Positions 1 to 9,027 of a DNA stretch of 64,000 nt are shown one piece after another (the first letter of the stretch is position 1; each line of letters opens with the position of its first letter). A program made the translations under genes and the position numbers. This DNA comes from an uncultured Porphyromonadaceae bacterium (GTDB lineage Bacteria; Bacteroidota; Bacteroidia; Bacteroidales; Muribaculaceae), in assembly GCA_947175645.1 (NCBI GenBank), contig CAMWNP010000001.1, positions 62,001 through 126,000 on the forward strand. Direction: 5' to 3'. Below the pieces are notes generated by a model that worked only from the letters and a program-made list of their open reading frames with translations, had not been told where the DNA came from and made no database searches.

Positions 1-629
1 CCGTTATACCCGGGGAGATAATCGTAAAGAGGTTTGCCGTTACCACAGATGCTGCGTCCGATGCTGGTTGCATGAGTGGTGAAAACTGTTGCGATTGCCG
101 GCCGGTTTGCTTTGATATAAAGCAATCCCATTCCGGTGGTCCATTCGTCAAAATGTGCTACGACATTGTTGCTACCGGGGGTGTAAAAGTCATAAATGCT
201 TTGAATGACCAGTGCGGCAGCGTGGGAGAATGCACAAGCCTCATCATAATCGCCGTAGGCATGAAGTGAATCAACATGAAAAAGATTCCACATTTCACCG
301 TAGAATCTGTCTTTTACGGCATACATTGATGAAAAGTCCACCAAAACGACTATAGGTTTGCCGGGAATATCCCATCGGCCCACTCTTATTTTAAGTCCTT
401 CCGGCAATATGCCATTTTTACGCCAATCCTTAAGGATTGATTTTGATTCTTTGAAGTAAGGTGACTCATTATCTCCCGACCAAACGTCAGGACCAATGAA
501 AATTACCTTGTCTTTATATATTGATTGGAGGGTTTTGGCCTTGGTGGAAAGCACGGTGTAAATGCCTCCGACCTTGTTGCAAACCTCCCAACTTGTTTCA
601 AACAGTAAATCTATCTTTACCGAGTTCAT
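1..629 (-). CDS. Glycogen/starch synthase, N-terminal part (cut by window edge)
   Basis: This is the first 209 codons of a gene that runs off the left edge. The translation starts MNSVKIDLLFETSWEVCNK and continues with VGGIYTVLSTKAKTLQ and IFIGPDVWSGDN, which I recognise as the Bacteroidota glycogen synthase resembling the eukaryotic GT3 type. The enzyme transfers glucose from a sugar nucleotide to a growing alpha-1,4-glucan in the cytoplasm. The lysine-containing KVGGIYTV loop near residue 20 is the nucleotide-sugar binding loop typical of glycogen and starch synthases. The start ATG (complement of 627-629) lies about 25 bases downstream of a TAnnTTTG box. The acceptor and C-terminal domain are not in the window, so completeness cannot be judged. 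Confidence 0.85.
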   Translation of the reverse strand, partial: MNSVKIDLLFETSWEVCNKVGGIYTVLSTKAKTLQSIYKDKVIFIGPDVWSGDNESPYFKESKSILKDWRKNGILPEGLKIRVGRWDIPGKPIVVLVDFSSMYAVKDRFYGEMWNLFHVDSLHAYGDYDEACAFSHAAALVIQSIYDFYTPGSNNVVAHFDEWTTGMGLLYIKANRPAIATVFTTHATSIGRSICGNGKPLYDYLPGYN

Positions 630-654
630 ATAATGTTTTCGTATTTTGAAAGTG

Positions 655-662
655 CAAAGATA
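655..662 (-). promoter_or_regulatory. Bacteroidota -7 box for the glycogen synthase gene
   Basis: The minus strand reads TATCTTTG, an exact TAnnTTTG match, 26 bases before the ATG. I see no convincing TTG box at the usual 19-20 base spacing, so only the -7 element is supported. Confidence 0.5.
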
Positions 663-798
663 CTAAAATTTCGGCAACTTGCCACATGTTTTTCACATTT
701 TTTGTATTTTAGGCCTTCTTTACGCCTTCTATACGTCCATTAATCGGTGCTTCAACAGAGGACCGGCTTAATGTATCAGACGTATTCACCAGTAGTTA

Positions 799-2097
799 TC
801 AGGTTGCTGTGTTGGTAGTCTTTTCTTTTTTCTTTCTTTTGTTTATCAAGGCCACTACAGCCCACTGAATTGCTGCAAAACCAATCAGGAAGAGCAGATA
901 GTTGCGGATCATAAATGTGAGTCGGGCACTGTTTCCGGTTACAAGATGGAGCGGGAAATCGCTTCCATACTCTTCTTCAGCCTTGTCAATATCGTTAGTG
1001 GCGAATGATGAAACAGTCCGTTTCCATTTTATGATGCCGTCCTCAATGTAAACAAGTGACATATTACCGCGAGAGAGTTCTTTCAGTTGCGTGTCATCAG
1101 CCGAGTAGCATTTGTAATCAGCCAGCGAGAAGTCGATCCACGCATCTATCGACTCAGGATCGGTTGCGATAATACCGATAAAATCAATGTCATGTTTCTG
1201 ACACAGTCTGACAAGATTATTTATAAAGAATGTATACGACACATCGGCACGAACAAGTTCCGGAATTATCAGCAAAATCTGTTGACCGTCAGTAAGGATG
1301 ACATCATCAGTGACATCTTCTTCTCCATCAAACACAGTGAACTGTCCGGAAAGGTCTGGATTCTCAGGCTCTATTCTTTCTACGAATTTCCATAATGTGT
1401 CAGTGGGAAGATTTTCTGCAGTAAAACTGCGGGTTACAACCCCGTCGGTGTAGATAAACTCAATATTTGAATTGTCAGAATCTGATAAAATAGGACTACC
1501 TTCTGGATAGTGCCGGAAATCTATCAATGGTTGAACGTTGTAGCATGTGAGTCCTAATTCAATTGCGAACCAGCATGAGGCTACCAATGGAATCCACTGC
1601 ACGTCAGGGAAAAAGAGGTGTTTGGTTACCTTATAATTATTAAGGCACAGGTATATCAGCAATGCAGTAAGGACAATGTTCTTCAAGAGTGTGGCGCCAT
1701 TGCTGATTTTCCATGCATCGCCGAAACATCCGCAGTCGCTGACCGGATTCGCAAAATAGATGTATGCGGTCAAGGGGAGCATAAAAAGCATCATTAGAGT
1801 CAAAATCCATGTTGCCGTACGCTTGTAGCAACCGGTCATGAGCATTATCCCCGATACAAACTCTGCTGTTGACAACAGCAGTGCTCCTGTCAGGTTGACA
1901 GAGCGCGGCACATCCGCTCCCCATACGCTCAGATACTCTTCTATCTTGTATATGAATCCCCACAGATCGATCAATTTCACGAAACCGGAGTAGACAAAGA
2001 CCGCACCTACAGTTATGCGCAGAATCCATACGGTCCATATCTGCCATGTTTTTTGAACCGGTTTCTTATTACTTGTAGGCGCGGCCGTCGACATCAT
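799..2097 (-). CDS. DoxX/MauE-like membrane protein, BT_3928 family
   Basis: This is a 432-residue inner-membrane protein. Residues about 20-190 hold at least five hydrophobic segments of the DoxX/MauE type, with FVYSGFVKLID after the first segment and a vicinal cysteine pair, DCGCFG, at residues 122-124. Residues about 200-395 form a soluble region that may have a thioredoxin-like fold but lacks a CxxC motif. One more membrane segment and a lysine-rich tail (about 400-432) follow. MauE-like proteins assist disulfide-related maturation in the periplasm, so a redox role is plausible but not shown. Its ATGATG start overlaps the stop of the DUF1599 gene, so the two are translationally coupled. 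The function of this family is not established. Confidence 0.75.
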   Translation of the reverse strand: MMSTAAPTSNKKPVQKTWQIWTVWILRITVGAVFVYSGFVKLIDLWGFIYKIEEYLSVWGADVPRSVNLTGALLLSTAEFVSGIMLMTGCYKRTATWILTLMMLFMLPLTAYIYFANPVSDCGCFGDAWKISNGATLLKNIVLTALLIYLCLNNYKVTKHLFFPDVQWIPLVASCWFAIELGLTCYNVQPLIDFRHYPEGSPILSDSDNSNIEFIYTDGVVTRSFTAENLPTDTLWKFVERIEPENPDLSGQFTVFDGEEDVTDDVILTDGQQILLIIPELVRADVSYTFFINNLVRLCQKHDIDFIGIIATDPESIDAWIDFSLADYKCYSADDTQLKELSRGNMSLVYIEDGIIKWKRTVSSFATNDIDKAEEEYGSDFPLHLVTGNSARLTFMIRNYLLFLIGFAAIQWAVVALINKRKKKEKTTNTAT

Positions 2098-2651
2098 TTA
2101 TCTCCTTCCGTGAGTTTAATGATAGCGAAGATTGAATAGTTGACCATGTCCATGTAGTTGGCGTCAATCCCCTCGGATACTTCAGTGAATCCGTTGTTGT
2201 CCTCAATTTCCTTTGTACGCTCAATTTTCATCAGAATCAGATCCGTGTAGGAAGAAACACGCATTGAACGCCAAGCCTCGTCATAATCATGATTCTTCTT
2301 GATCATCAGGGCACGTGTATCACTCATATACTTATCATACAGGGAGAGTGCTTCCTCAGGTGATATATCCTTGCAGTCGGCGAAATTACGTTCAAGTTGA
2401 ATCTGCCCCATGATTCCATAGTTCACTATGGCTATGAATTCAGCCAGGATTCCTTCGTTGACCATTGATGTCCCTTTGGTTTCGATTGATCTGATACGTT
2501 TGGCCTTTATGAAAATCTGGTCAGTGATTGACCGCGGCCGCATGATTCTCCATGAGGGGCCATAGTCATGCATCTTCGCTTTGAAAATTTGCCGGCAGCG
2601 TTCAATTGCACGGTCAAATTGCAGGATGGTTTTATTTTCTTTCTCTGTCAT
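2094..2651 (-). CDS. DUF1599 family protein with two tandem copies of the domain
   Basis: This is a 185-residue soluble protein made of two similar halves. The first contains HDYGPSWRIMRPRSITD, and the second contains HDYDEAWRSMRVSSYTD about 90 residues later. Both are followed by K-x2-R-x3-IE and end in a conserved MVNYS or IVNYG helix. This matches the DUF1599 family, which I recall being listed among domains associated with nucleotide modification; no activity is assigned here. I chose the ATG at 2651. An in-frame TTG at 2672 lies inside the TAACTTTG promoter box and so upstream of any likely transcript start. The gene is followed with a four-base overlap by the DoxX-like gene. Confidence 0.75.
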   Translation of the reverse strand: MTEKENKTILQFDRAIERCRQIFKAKMHDYGPSWRIMRPRSITDQIFIKAKRIRSIETKGTSMVNEGILAEFIAIVNYGIMGQIQLERNFADCKDISPEEALSLYDKYMSDTRALMIKKNHDYDEAWRSMRVSSYTDLILMKIERTKEIEDNNGFTEVSEGIDANYMDMVNYSIFAIIKLTEGDK

Positions 2652-2667
2652 GGCTGATTGATTTGAT

Positions 2668-2675
2668 TGCAAAGT
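2668..2675 (-). promoter_or_regulatory. Bacteroidota -7 box before the DUF1599/DoxX pair
   Basis: The minus strand reads TAACTTTG, an exact TAnnTTTG match, ending 17 bases before the ATG at 2651. It rules out the TTG start at 2672 for the DUF1599 gene. Confidence 0.6.
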
Positions 2676-2825
2676 TAATAAATCCCGAATAAAAAAGTGA
2701 AATTTTCAGGTATAAAACAAAAATTAAGTGTTTGGATTAATAGAAATTGAAAAAAACTCGCTTACTTTGTAAGTTATTTCAAAAAGAACATCCTGCACTC
2801 CTTAACGGAACAGTATAATGAAGCA

Positions 2826-4349
2826 ATGAAGATATACAGTAACGAAGAAATCAGATACATTGACAAGTATACCATTGAGAACGATGGCGTCTCTTCAATG
2901 GAATTGATAAACCGTGTGGCTCGGGGTGTTGCCTCGGAGGTATGTGCCAGATGGGATTCCGATACACCCACGGTAATATTTGCCGGACCGGGCAATAATG
3001 GTGCGGATGCGTTGGCTGTTGCAGTAAAACTGATTGAGAGCGGATTTGATCCGGAGATATATCTTTTCAACATCGGAGGGAACAAACTGAGTCCGGATTG
3101 CAGAAAAATCTGTGACAGAATGATGGAGGTGCCTGAGATAAGATTGACGGAAGTTACCCAAAACTTCAGTATGCCTCAGTTGACTGACCGCCATCTGGTC
3201 ATCGACGGATTGTTCGGATCAGGACTGAACAAACCGCTTGAGGGTGGATTTAAAGTTCTGGTGCAACGCATCAATGAGTCGGGTGCATCAGTGGTAAGCA
3301 TTGATATCCCCTCCGGATTGTATGCCGATGCTAACGACGGACAGATTTTCCGCGATATCATCCACGCCAACCTTACTCTTGCGATTCAAACACCACGAAG
3401 ATCTTTTTTTAATCCTGAAACCGCAGAACTTGTAGGAGAGTGGAAAACCCTTGATATAGGCTTGAGCGAGGAAGCCATGAACCGGATCAATCCTAACTGT
3501 CATCTTATTGACAGTCACAATGTACGTTATTACCTTAAGGAGCGCAATCCGTTCTGCTCAAAGGCTGATTTGGGTAACATTGCCATCATCAGCGGAAGTT
3601 ACGGCATGATGGGGGCTGCATTGCTTGCAACACGTGGCGCTCTCCGATCCGGGGTAGGGAAGGTGACTACTATCTCCCCTCGATGCGGTTACTCTATCAT
3701 TCAGCAAGGTGCACCCGAGGCAATGTTTCAAGGTGATCATCATGACATCATCATAACCAATATTGTTTTGAAAAGCGAGTATAGCGCGGTTGCCATAGGT
3801 CCCGGACTTGGAACACATGACATGACTGTTGATGCGGTGGAACGTTTCATCGCATCACAGAAAAGACCTCTTGTTATTGATGCGGATGCATTGAACTGTA
3901 TCGCTCAGCGGCCCTCTATACTTTATAGTATCCCCGGATGGTCGATACTGACGCCTCATGCAGGTGAGTTTGACAGACTTTTCGGTGCGCAGAAGTCCCA
4001 TGAAGCACGCATCCAGAAAGGACTGGAGATGGCCCGAACTCACAATATAATAATAGTACTTAAAGGAAGATTCACTTCAATCATTCGTCCTGACGGGAAG
4101 GTACTGATTAATTCATCAGGTACTCCAGCCATGGCAACTGCCGGTTCCGGCGATGTCCTGACCGGAATCCTTGCCGGTATACTCGGTCAGGGCTATACAC
4201 CGGATATAGCCTCGCTCATAGGTGTCTATATTCACGGTCTGGCAGGAGAGATAGCGGAGAAACAATGCGGGATGTACGGCACAACTGCAGGTGACATTGC
4301 GCGAAACGTAGGGCTGGCAATCCAGCGTATTATTGATAATGACAGATAA
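2826..4349 (+). CDS. nnr: Bifunctional NAD(P)H-hydrate epimerase / ADP-dependent dehydratase
   Basis: This 507-residue cytoplasmic enzyme repairs damaged NAD(P)H. The N-terminal YjeF domain (about 1-210) interconverts the two hydrate epimers and shows the nucleotide loop AGPGNNGADALAVA near residues 52-65. The C-terminal kinase-like domain (about 225-500) dehydrates the S form using ADP and shows TPHAGEFDRLFG and TAGSGDVLTGILAGILGQG, the usual nucleotide-binding GSGD motif. Length and domain order match the fused bacterial enzyme. An overlapping ATG at 2818 opens only a three-codon frame. A TTACTTTG box at 2762-2769, one mismatch from consensus, is the likely promoter. The DUF4831 gene follows closely. 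Confidence 0.95.
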   Translation: MKIYSNEEIRYIDKYTIENDGVSSMELINRVARGVASEVCARWDSDTPTVIFAGPGNNGADALAVAVKLIESGFDPEIYLFNIGGNKLSPDCRKICDRMMEVPEIRLTEVTQNFSMPQLTDRHLVIDGLFGSGLNKPLEGGFKVLVQRINESGASVVSIDIPSGLYADANDGQIFRDIIHANLTLAIQTPRRSFFNPETAELVGEWKTLDIGLSEEAMNRINPNCHLIDSHNVRYYLKERNPFCSKADLGNIAIISGSYGMMGAALLATRGALRSGVGKVTTISPRCGYSIIQQGAPEAMFQGDHHDIIITNIVLKSEYSAVAIGPGLGTHDMTVDAVERFIASQKRPLVIDADALNCIAQRPSILYSIPGWSILTPHAGEFDRLFGAQKSHEARIQKGLEMARTHNIIIVLKGRFTSIIRPDGKVLINSSGTPAMATAGSGDVLTGILAGILGQGYTPDIASLIGVYIHGLAGEIAEKQCGMYGTTAGDIARNVGLAIQRIIDNDR

Positions 4350-4362
4350 ACCCCAGATAGAC

Positions 4363-5454
4363 ATGAATCAAAAAATGCTCTTAATTGCCTCAGGACTACT
4401 CCTTTGCGCTTCATTCCACATACAGGCTCAGTCAACGCGCACTCTTTCAGCCACGAAGGCAAATGAGTACGGAGTGGTTTACACTCTGCCCACGACGGTG
4501 CTTGACATTACAGTTGAAACCGAAACAACGGAAAAGCAACCGGGGGAATTTTATAAATATGCCAAGAAGTATCTGAATATTGATAACCCCATTGCTGTAC
4601 CATCAATAAGCACCTCGGTCAAGTCAGTAACAGTTACCGAACGCGGCATCGCCGATGAGTCACGTCGCTACAACATGCAATTGAAAGGTGGATTCGCACC
4701 ATATGTGATCGTAAACAATGAAAATATTCCATTAAGCATAAATACTCAGGAACTTTATCAGGCAGATGACGTGGAACTTCCTGTTGCGCAGAAAGCCTTA
4801 CCGACACCTTTGCAGACAGAGGCTGCCCGCCAGGTGATTTCCGAGGATATGCTTCGCAGTCGTTCAGTTGCCAAACGTGCCGAACTTGCTGCCGCACAGA
4901 TCTATGCCCTCAGGCAGTCACGTACGGATCTGATAACAGGTCAGAGTGAAAAGATGCCGCCGGACGGAAAATCCATGCAGATTGTAATGGACAATATAGA
5001 GGCACAGGAGGCGGCCCTGATGGCGATGTTTGTGGGGACAACCAAAACATGGACTGATGTTCAGACTATATCATTTACCCCTACAGAGGATGTGCGGAAC
5101 AAAATCATCGCACGTATTTCAGCAACCGAAGGAATCGTTGATGCTGATGACCTGTCAGGCGCTCCAATGACAATTACTGTAAAAATTACAGAACGAGGCA
5201 GAATGCCGGAAAATGAAAAGGGAGCGGTCATACCGTTTCCAAAAAACGGAGTAGCGTATTGTATCCCCGGTAAGGCTGATGTGAAGATTGATTTTGACGG
5301 AAAGTCGTTCTATAATGAACGTTTGCCTTTCGCCCAGTTCGGCGTTGATTACGGTATGGATCCTTCAGCGTTTACGAATAAGAAATCTCCAGTAGCCATT
5401 AAACTTAATAGTGCCACCGGTGCTTTGATGGAGACCGTTCCGGCACAGATGTAA
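4363..5454 (+). CDS. DUF4831 family exported protein
   Basis: This 363-residue protein of unknown function belongs, from its overall sequence, to the Bacteroidota DUF4831 family. It opens with a signal peptide (MNQKMLLIASGLLLCASFHI, then QAQ), so it is probably periplasmic or surface-associated. The start follows from that: ATG at 4363 puts the hydrophobic core at the normal distance, whereas the ATG at 4339 and a TTG at 4333 would add a charged stretch before it and overlap nnr. The mature protein is mixed alpha/beta with no catalytic motif I recognise. It lies 13 bases after nnr and is probably cotranscribed. Nothing in the sequence links it to nicotinamide repair. Confidence 0.7.
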   Translation: MNQKMLLIASGLLLCASFHIQAQSTRTLSATKANEYGVVYTLPTTVLDITVETETTEKQPGEFYKYAKKYLNIDNPIAVPSISTSVKSVTVTERGIADESRRYNMQLKGGFAPYVIVNNENIPLSINTQELYQADDVELPVAQKALPTPLQTEAARQVISEDMLRSRSVAKRAELAAAQIYALRQSRTDLITGQSEKMPPDGKSMQIVMDNIEAQEAALMAMFVGTTKTWTDVQTISFTPTEDVRNKIIARISATEGIVDADDLSGAPMTITVKITERGRMPENEKGAVIPFPKNGVAYCIPGKADVKIDFDGKSFYNERLPFAQFGVDYGMDPSAFTNKKSPVAIKLNSATGALMETVPAQM

Positions 5455-5626
5455 TGGCACACGGTAAATGACAATTAGATAATATTCTGAGACTTGATTG
5501 CTGTTGTGAAGAACTTCTCAACGGTTCTCCTACATGGCGAATCCGGAAATGCTTTTCCTTATAAATCTCCCTACAGAATTTGATTGGGAAAAATCAATGG
5601 GGATTCCATACGGACGGAGCAGACTA

Positions 5627-6844
5627 TCATCTGATGGTCAATGAGGAATAATTCAGAAGCGATTCTGCAGCCATGCGAAGTTCTTCTGCCGTGATAGCGT
5701 TAATCCACTCCTCTGCCTGACGTCTTGAAGGAATATCTCCGTAGTAAAATGCTGAACGCGCTCCACTCAATATGACTTGTTCACGATTTTCACGGGCCAC
5801 TACCAACTGCCCTAAATATTGACATTTACCCTTCCGGAGTTTAACTGGAGACAGTAATTTGTCTGCCATTTTATGAAGTACCCCGTCAACGAGTTTATGA
5901 CATTTTTCCGAATCTGATGGATCACATCCGAAGTATATTGTCAGAGCCCCGGAATCAGTGTACATTGACGTTGAGGATTCAACGGAATATACCAGGCCTC
6001 GCTTTTCCCGGAGAGCCACGTTTAATAGCGAATTCATTCCTGGTCCGGCAAGTATATTGTTGAGCAGAGCGTAGACATGTCTGTCAGGTGAGAACATTCC
6101 CGGAATCCTGGTGCCGATGACTGTGTGTGACTGATGTGTATCAGTTTCAATAATCTCTTTTTTCGGGGAGGGAACGGCGGGAAGAATCCGATGAAGCGGT
6201 GCTTCATGTAGGGGAAGACCGGAAAAAGTAGTTTCGACAAGCCGAAATAATTTGTCAGGCGAAGCCGCTCCCATATAGAAAAACAACATGTTGGAGGCTG
6301 TATAGAATTGCTTCAGATGCTCCCGGCAGATATTTGAAGTGAATCGGTTGACTGATTCTTCTGTACCAAGAATATTATGAGCCAGTGCGGAGCCTTTGAA
6401 AATTATTTCATCGAAGTCATCATAAATAGATTCGGATGGAGTGTCACGGTATGACAGTATTTCCTCCCGGATTACCTCACGTTCCTTGTTTATTTCTGAC
6501 TCCGGAAACTGTGAGTCAGTGATGATCTCCGCTATCAGGTTAACGGCTCGTGAAAGATAACCGTGTGGAATTATGGAATAAATTACGGTTTCTTCCTTTG
6601 TTGTATATGCATTAAGTTCTCCACCAACCTCTTCCAGTCGTGATGAGATGTATGATGCCTTATGGGACGAGGTGCCTTTGAACACTGTATGCTCAATAAA
6701 ATGTGCCAGCCCTTCTTCTTCCCGGGTTTCGTCACGGCTTCCGGTATTCACAAGCACTCCACAATATTCAACCGGAGCACTTGGAACAGTAAGAGCCAGT
6801 ATTCTTAGCCCGAAAGAGGTTTGTGTCAGGATGGGTCTGTCCAT
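5627..6844 (-). CDS. M16 family zinc peptidase (pitrilysin type)
   Basis: This 405-residue M16 metallopeptidase carries the inverted zinc motif HFIEH at residues 48-52, within GLAHFIEHTVFKG. The distal glutamate lies in the EREVIREEIL helix around residues 125-135. Length and layout (two ferredoxin-like halves) match the processing-peptidase subfamily, which has one active half and one inactive half. The typical GPGMNSLLN and REKRGLVYSV segments are present near residues 270-295. I see no signal peptide, so it is probably cytoplasmic and acts on peptides or small proteins. Its start overlaps the end of ispG by 19 bases, so it is the last gene of a purE-ispG-M16 unit. Confidence 0.9.
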   Translation of the reverse strand: MDRPILTQTSFGLRILALTVPSAPVEYCGVLVNTGSRDETREEEGLAHFIEHTVFKGTSSHKASYISSRLEEVGGELNAYTTKEETVIYSIIPHGYLSRAVNLIAEIITDSQFPESEINKEREVIREEILSYRDTPSESIYDDFDEIIFKGSALAHNILGTEESVNRFTSNICREHLKQFYTASNMLFFYMGAASPDKLFRLVETTFSGLPLHEAPLHRILPAVPSPKKEIIETDTHQSHTVIGTRIPGMFSPDRHVYALLNNILAGPGMNSLLNVALREKRGLVYSVESSTSMYTDSGALTIYFGCDPSDSEKCHKLVDGVLHKMADKLLSPVKLRKGKCQYLGQLVVARENREQVILSGARSAFYYGDIPSRRQAEEWINAITAEELRMAAESLLNYSSLTIR

Positions 6845-8484
6845 TTTCCGTCAGATTTTAGCAACTCTATTAGTCGGGCAATCGCTTGGTCCGCAGGAAT
6901 ATTTTTAGTCACACACTCCTTGCCACGGTAGAGTGATACATGTCCGGCTGCTGCCCCGACATATCCGTAATCAGCGTCAGCCATTTCACCCGGTCCGTTG
7001 ACGATGCAACCCATAACTCCGATTTTTAGACCCGGAAGATGTGCGGTGGCTTCTTTAATCTTCTTGAGTGTATGCTGCAAATCAAAAAGGGTCCTTCCGC
7101 AACTCGGACAAGAGATAAACTCCGTTTTCGTGAATCTGCGTCTTGAGGCCTGCAGTATTGTAAACGCCAGATGCGTAAGTTCTTCGTGGCTTAGATTCTT
7201 GTTTGTAATCCCTATAGCATTGCAGAAACCGCTCATCAGCAATGTGCCGAAGTCAACGGCTGCGTGCAGTGTGGTTTCATCAAGATTTTCACCATCATAA
7301 TTCATACTTACGGCTACAGGTGATTCGGGTGCGATATCACGTAGTTTGTGTAACGTTGACAAAATGGAAGCAACCTGATCCGGATGTGATGATGACACAT
7401 AAATAGATCCAGGATTGTGCTGTTTTACCACCTCCTCATCAAGATTCTCTGCAGCGTCAAGGAAGAGCGTGTTGCTGTCCGGAACAAAATCCACACCTAT
7501 GACACCTGTGGGTAATTCTCCTCCCATTCCATTACATTCTTTTGAAGAAGGAAGGGCAGGGGACAGATGATTATAATTAGCCGAGATATATTGATTGACC
7601 TTTGGAAAGTTAATTCTGCGGGTTACATAATTGACCAGTTCACGGGCTACAGGAATCTCCAGTTCGGGATCTTCACTTAGCGATACACGGATTGTGTCGC
7701 CAATACCCTCCATGAGCAGGGCCCCTATCCCCACGGCACTTTTCACACGTCCATCTTCACCGTCACCGGCCTCCGTAACGCCGAGATGAAGCGGATAGTG
7801 CATATCTTCTTTCTCCATTGCATCAACCAGACGCCTTACAGTTTCAACCATTACAACCGTGTTGGAGGCTTTGATGGAGATTACAACATTCCGGAAATCA
7901 CGTTTCTTACATATCCTGAGAAATTCCAACGCACTCTCCACCATTCCTGACGGTGTATCGCCGTAGCGGCTCATGATGCGGTCTGATAATGAACCGTGAT
8001 TAACTCCTATGCGTATTGCGGTGTTGTTAGCCTTGCATAATTCAAGGAAAGGAGTTACGGCATTATCGATCTTTGCCAGTTCCTCGGCATATTCTTCATC
8101 AGTGTATTCCAGTTTCTTGAACGTTCGTCCCGGATCAACGAAATTTCCAGGATTTATCCTCACCTTTTCAACTTTTGTGGCAGCCGCAAATGCCGCACGG
8201 GGATTAAAATGGATGTCGGCCACTAAAGGTACATTGTACCCCTTTTCCCGGATAATTCTATGTATTTCACCAAGATTTTCGGCCTCCCTCACCCCCTGAG
8301 CGGTAAGTCTCACGAGTTCTCCACCTGCTTCGGCTATACGTATTGCCTGAGCGACTGATCCTTCAGTGTCCATTGTTGATGTTGATGTCATGGACTGGAT
8401 ACGTATGGGATTTTCACCACCCATCTTGATATCACCTACTGTGATGGTGTCGGATTGGCGACGCTTATAACTCTGCGGATTCAT
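6826..8484 (-). CDS. ispG: 4-hydroxy-3-methylbut-2-enyl-diphosphate synthase, long form
   Basis: IspG (GcpE) catalyses the penultimate step of the MEP isoprenoid pathway, reducing MEcPP to HMBPP with a [4Fe-4S] cluster. The protein has 552 residues, longer than the roughly 370-residue enterobacterial form. It has the extra central domain found in plant, chlamydial and Bacteroidota enzymes, between the TIM barrel (about 1-290) and the cluster domain. Cluster cysteines are visible as SCPSCGR (C459, C462) and GVMGCIVNGPGE (C493). The start ATG shares one base with the purE stop (TGATG), which suggests coupled translation. The M16 peptidase gene follows with an overlap. Confidence 0.96.
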   Translation of the reverse strand: MNPQSYKRRQSDTITVGDIKMGGENPIRIQSMTSTSTMDTEGSVAQAIRIAEAGGELVRLTAQGVREAENLGEIHRIIREKGYNVPLVADIHFNPRAAFAAATKVEKVRINPGNFVDPGRTFKKLEYTDEEYAEELAKIDNAVTPFLELCKANNTAIRIGVNHGSLSDRIMSRYGDTPSGMVESALEFLRICKKRDFRNVVISIKASNTVVMVETVRRLVDAMEKEDMHYPLHLGVTEAGDGEDGRVKSAVGIGALLMEGIGDTIRVSLSEDPELEIPVARELVNYVTRRINFPKVNQYISANYNHLSPALPSSKECNGMGGELPTGVIGVDFVPDSNTLFLDAAENLDEEVVKQHNPGSIYVSSSHPDQVASILSTLHKLRDIAPESPVAVSMNYDGENLDETTLHAAVDFGTLLMSGFCNAIGITNKNLSHEELTHLAFTILQASRRRFTKTEFISCPSCGRTLFDLQHTLKKIKEATAHLPGLKIGVMGCIVNGPGEMADADYGYVGAAAGHVSLYRGKECVTKNIPADQAIARLIELLKSDGKWTDPS

Positions 8485-8990
8485 CAGTTGGTTTTATAAG
8501 AGTATTTTACTTTTGCAAGTTCCTCGTTAGCCTTTACGATTTTGTCGGAGAGAGTTGCTCTGTACTGTGCAAAACGCGCTGCTATTTCGGGGTCGGAAAG
8601 TGACAGTATCTGTGTTGCCAGGACTGCGGCGTTCATCGCTCCGTCAATACCTACGGTTGCAACGGCAATACCGGGAGGCATCTGAACGATTGACAGCAGT
8701 GCATCTTTTCCCTGAAGAGTTGATGAAATGGGTACACCGATAACAGGCAGATTTGTCATTGCCGCTATAACACCCGGAAGAGCGGCAGCCATACCTGCAG
8801 CAGCGATTATCACCTTCAGTCCTCGTTGTTCGGCATTACGTGCGAAATCCTCAACTTCTGCAGGTGTGCGATGAGCGCTAAGCGCATTCATTTCAAAAGG
8901 TATCTGCATGGAATCAAGGAATTGTGCTGCTTTACCCAAAATAGGAAGATCACTTGTACTTCCCATTATTATGCTTACTAATGGTTTCAT
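8484..8990 (-). CDS. purE: N5-carboxyaminoimidazole ribonucleotide mutase
   Basis: PurE converts N5-CAIR to CAIR in purine synthesis. The 168-residue length is normal for the class I enzyme. Motifs present are IIMGSTSDLPIL (about 8-19), the substrate-binding LSAHRTP with its catalytic histidine (about 37-43), IAAAGMAAALPGV and PVIGVP. No purK is adjacent. The gene leads the purE-ispG-M16 unit, and its stop shares a base with the ispG start. The gap to the PAP2-like gene upstream is only 37 bases, so it may also be read from the rpoN promoter. Confidence 0.96.
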   Translation of the reverse strand: MKPLVSIIMGSTSDLPILGKAAQFLDSMQIPFEMNALSAHRTPAEVEDFARNAEQRGLKVIIAAAGMAAALPGVIAAMTNLPVIGVPISSTLQGKDALLSIVQMPPGIAVATVGIDGAMNAAVLATQILSLSDPEIAARFAQYRATLSDKIVKANEELAKVKYSYKTN

Positions 8991-9027
8991 ATTTCAATGT
9001 TATTTCTGATGTTCCGTTATCTCTAAT

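Noticed and set aside
5503..5522. Small imperfect palindrome (GTTG...GAAG/CTTC...CAAC) between convergent genes
   Set aside because: It is short, has a central mismatch and no T tract, so I cannot support it as a terminator.
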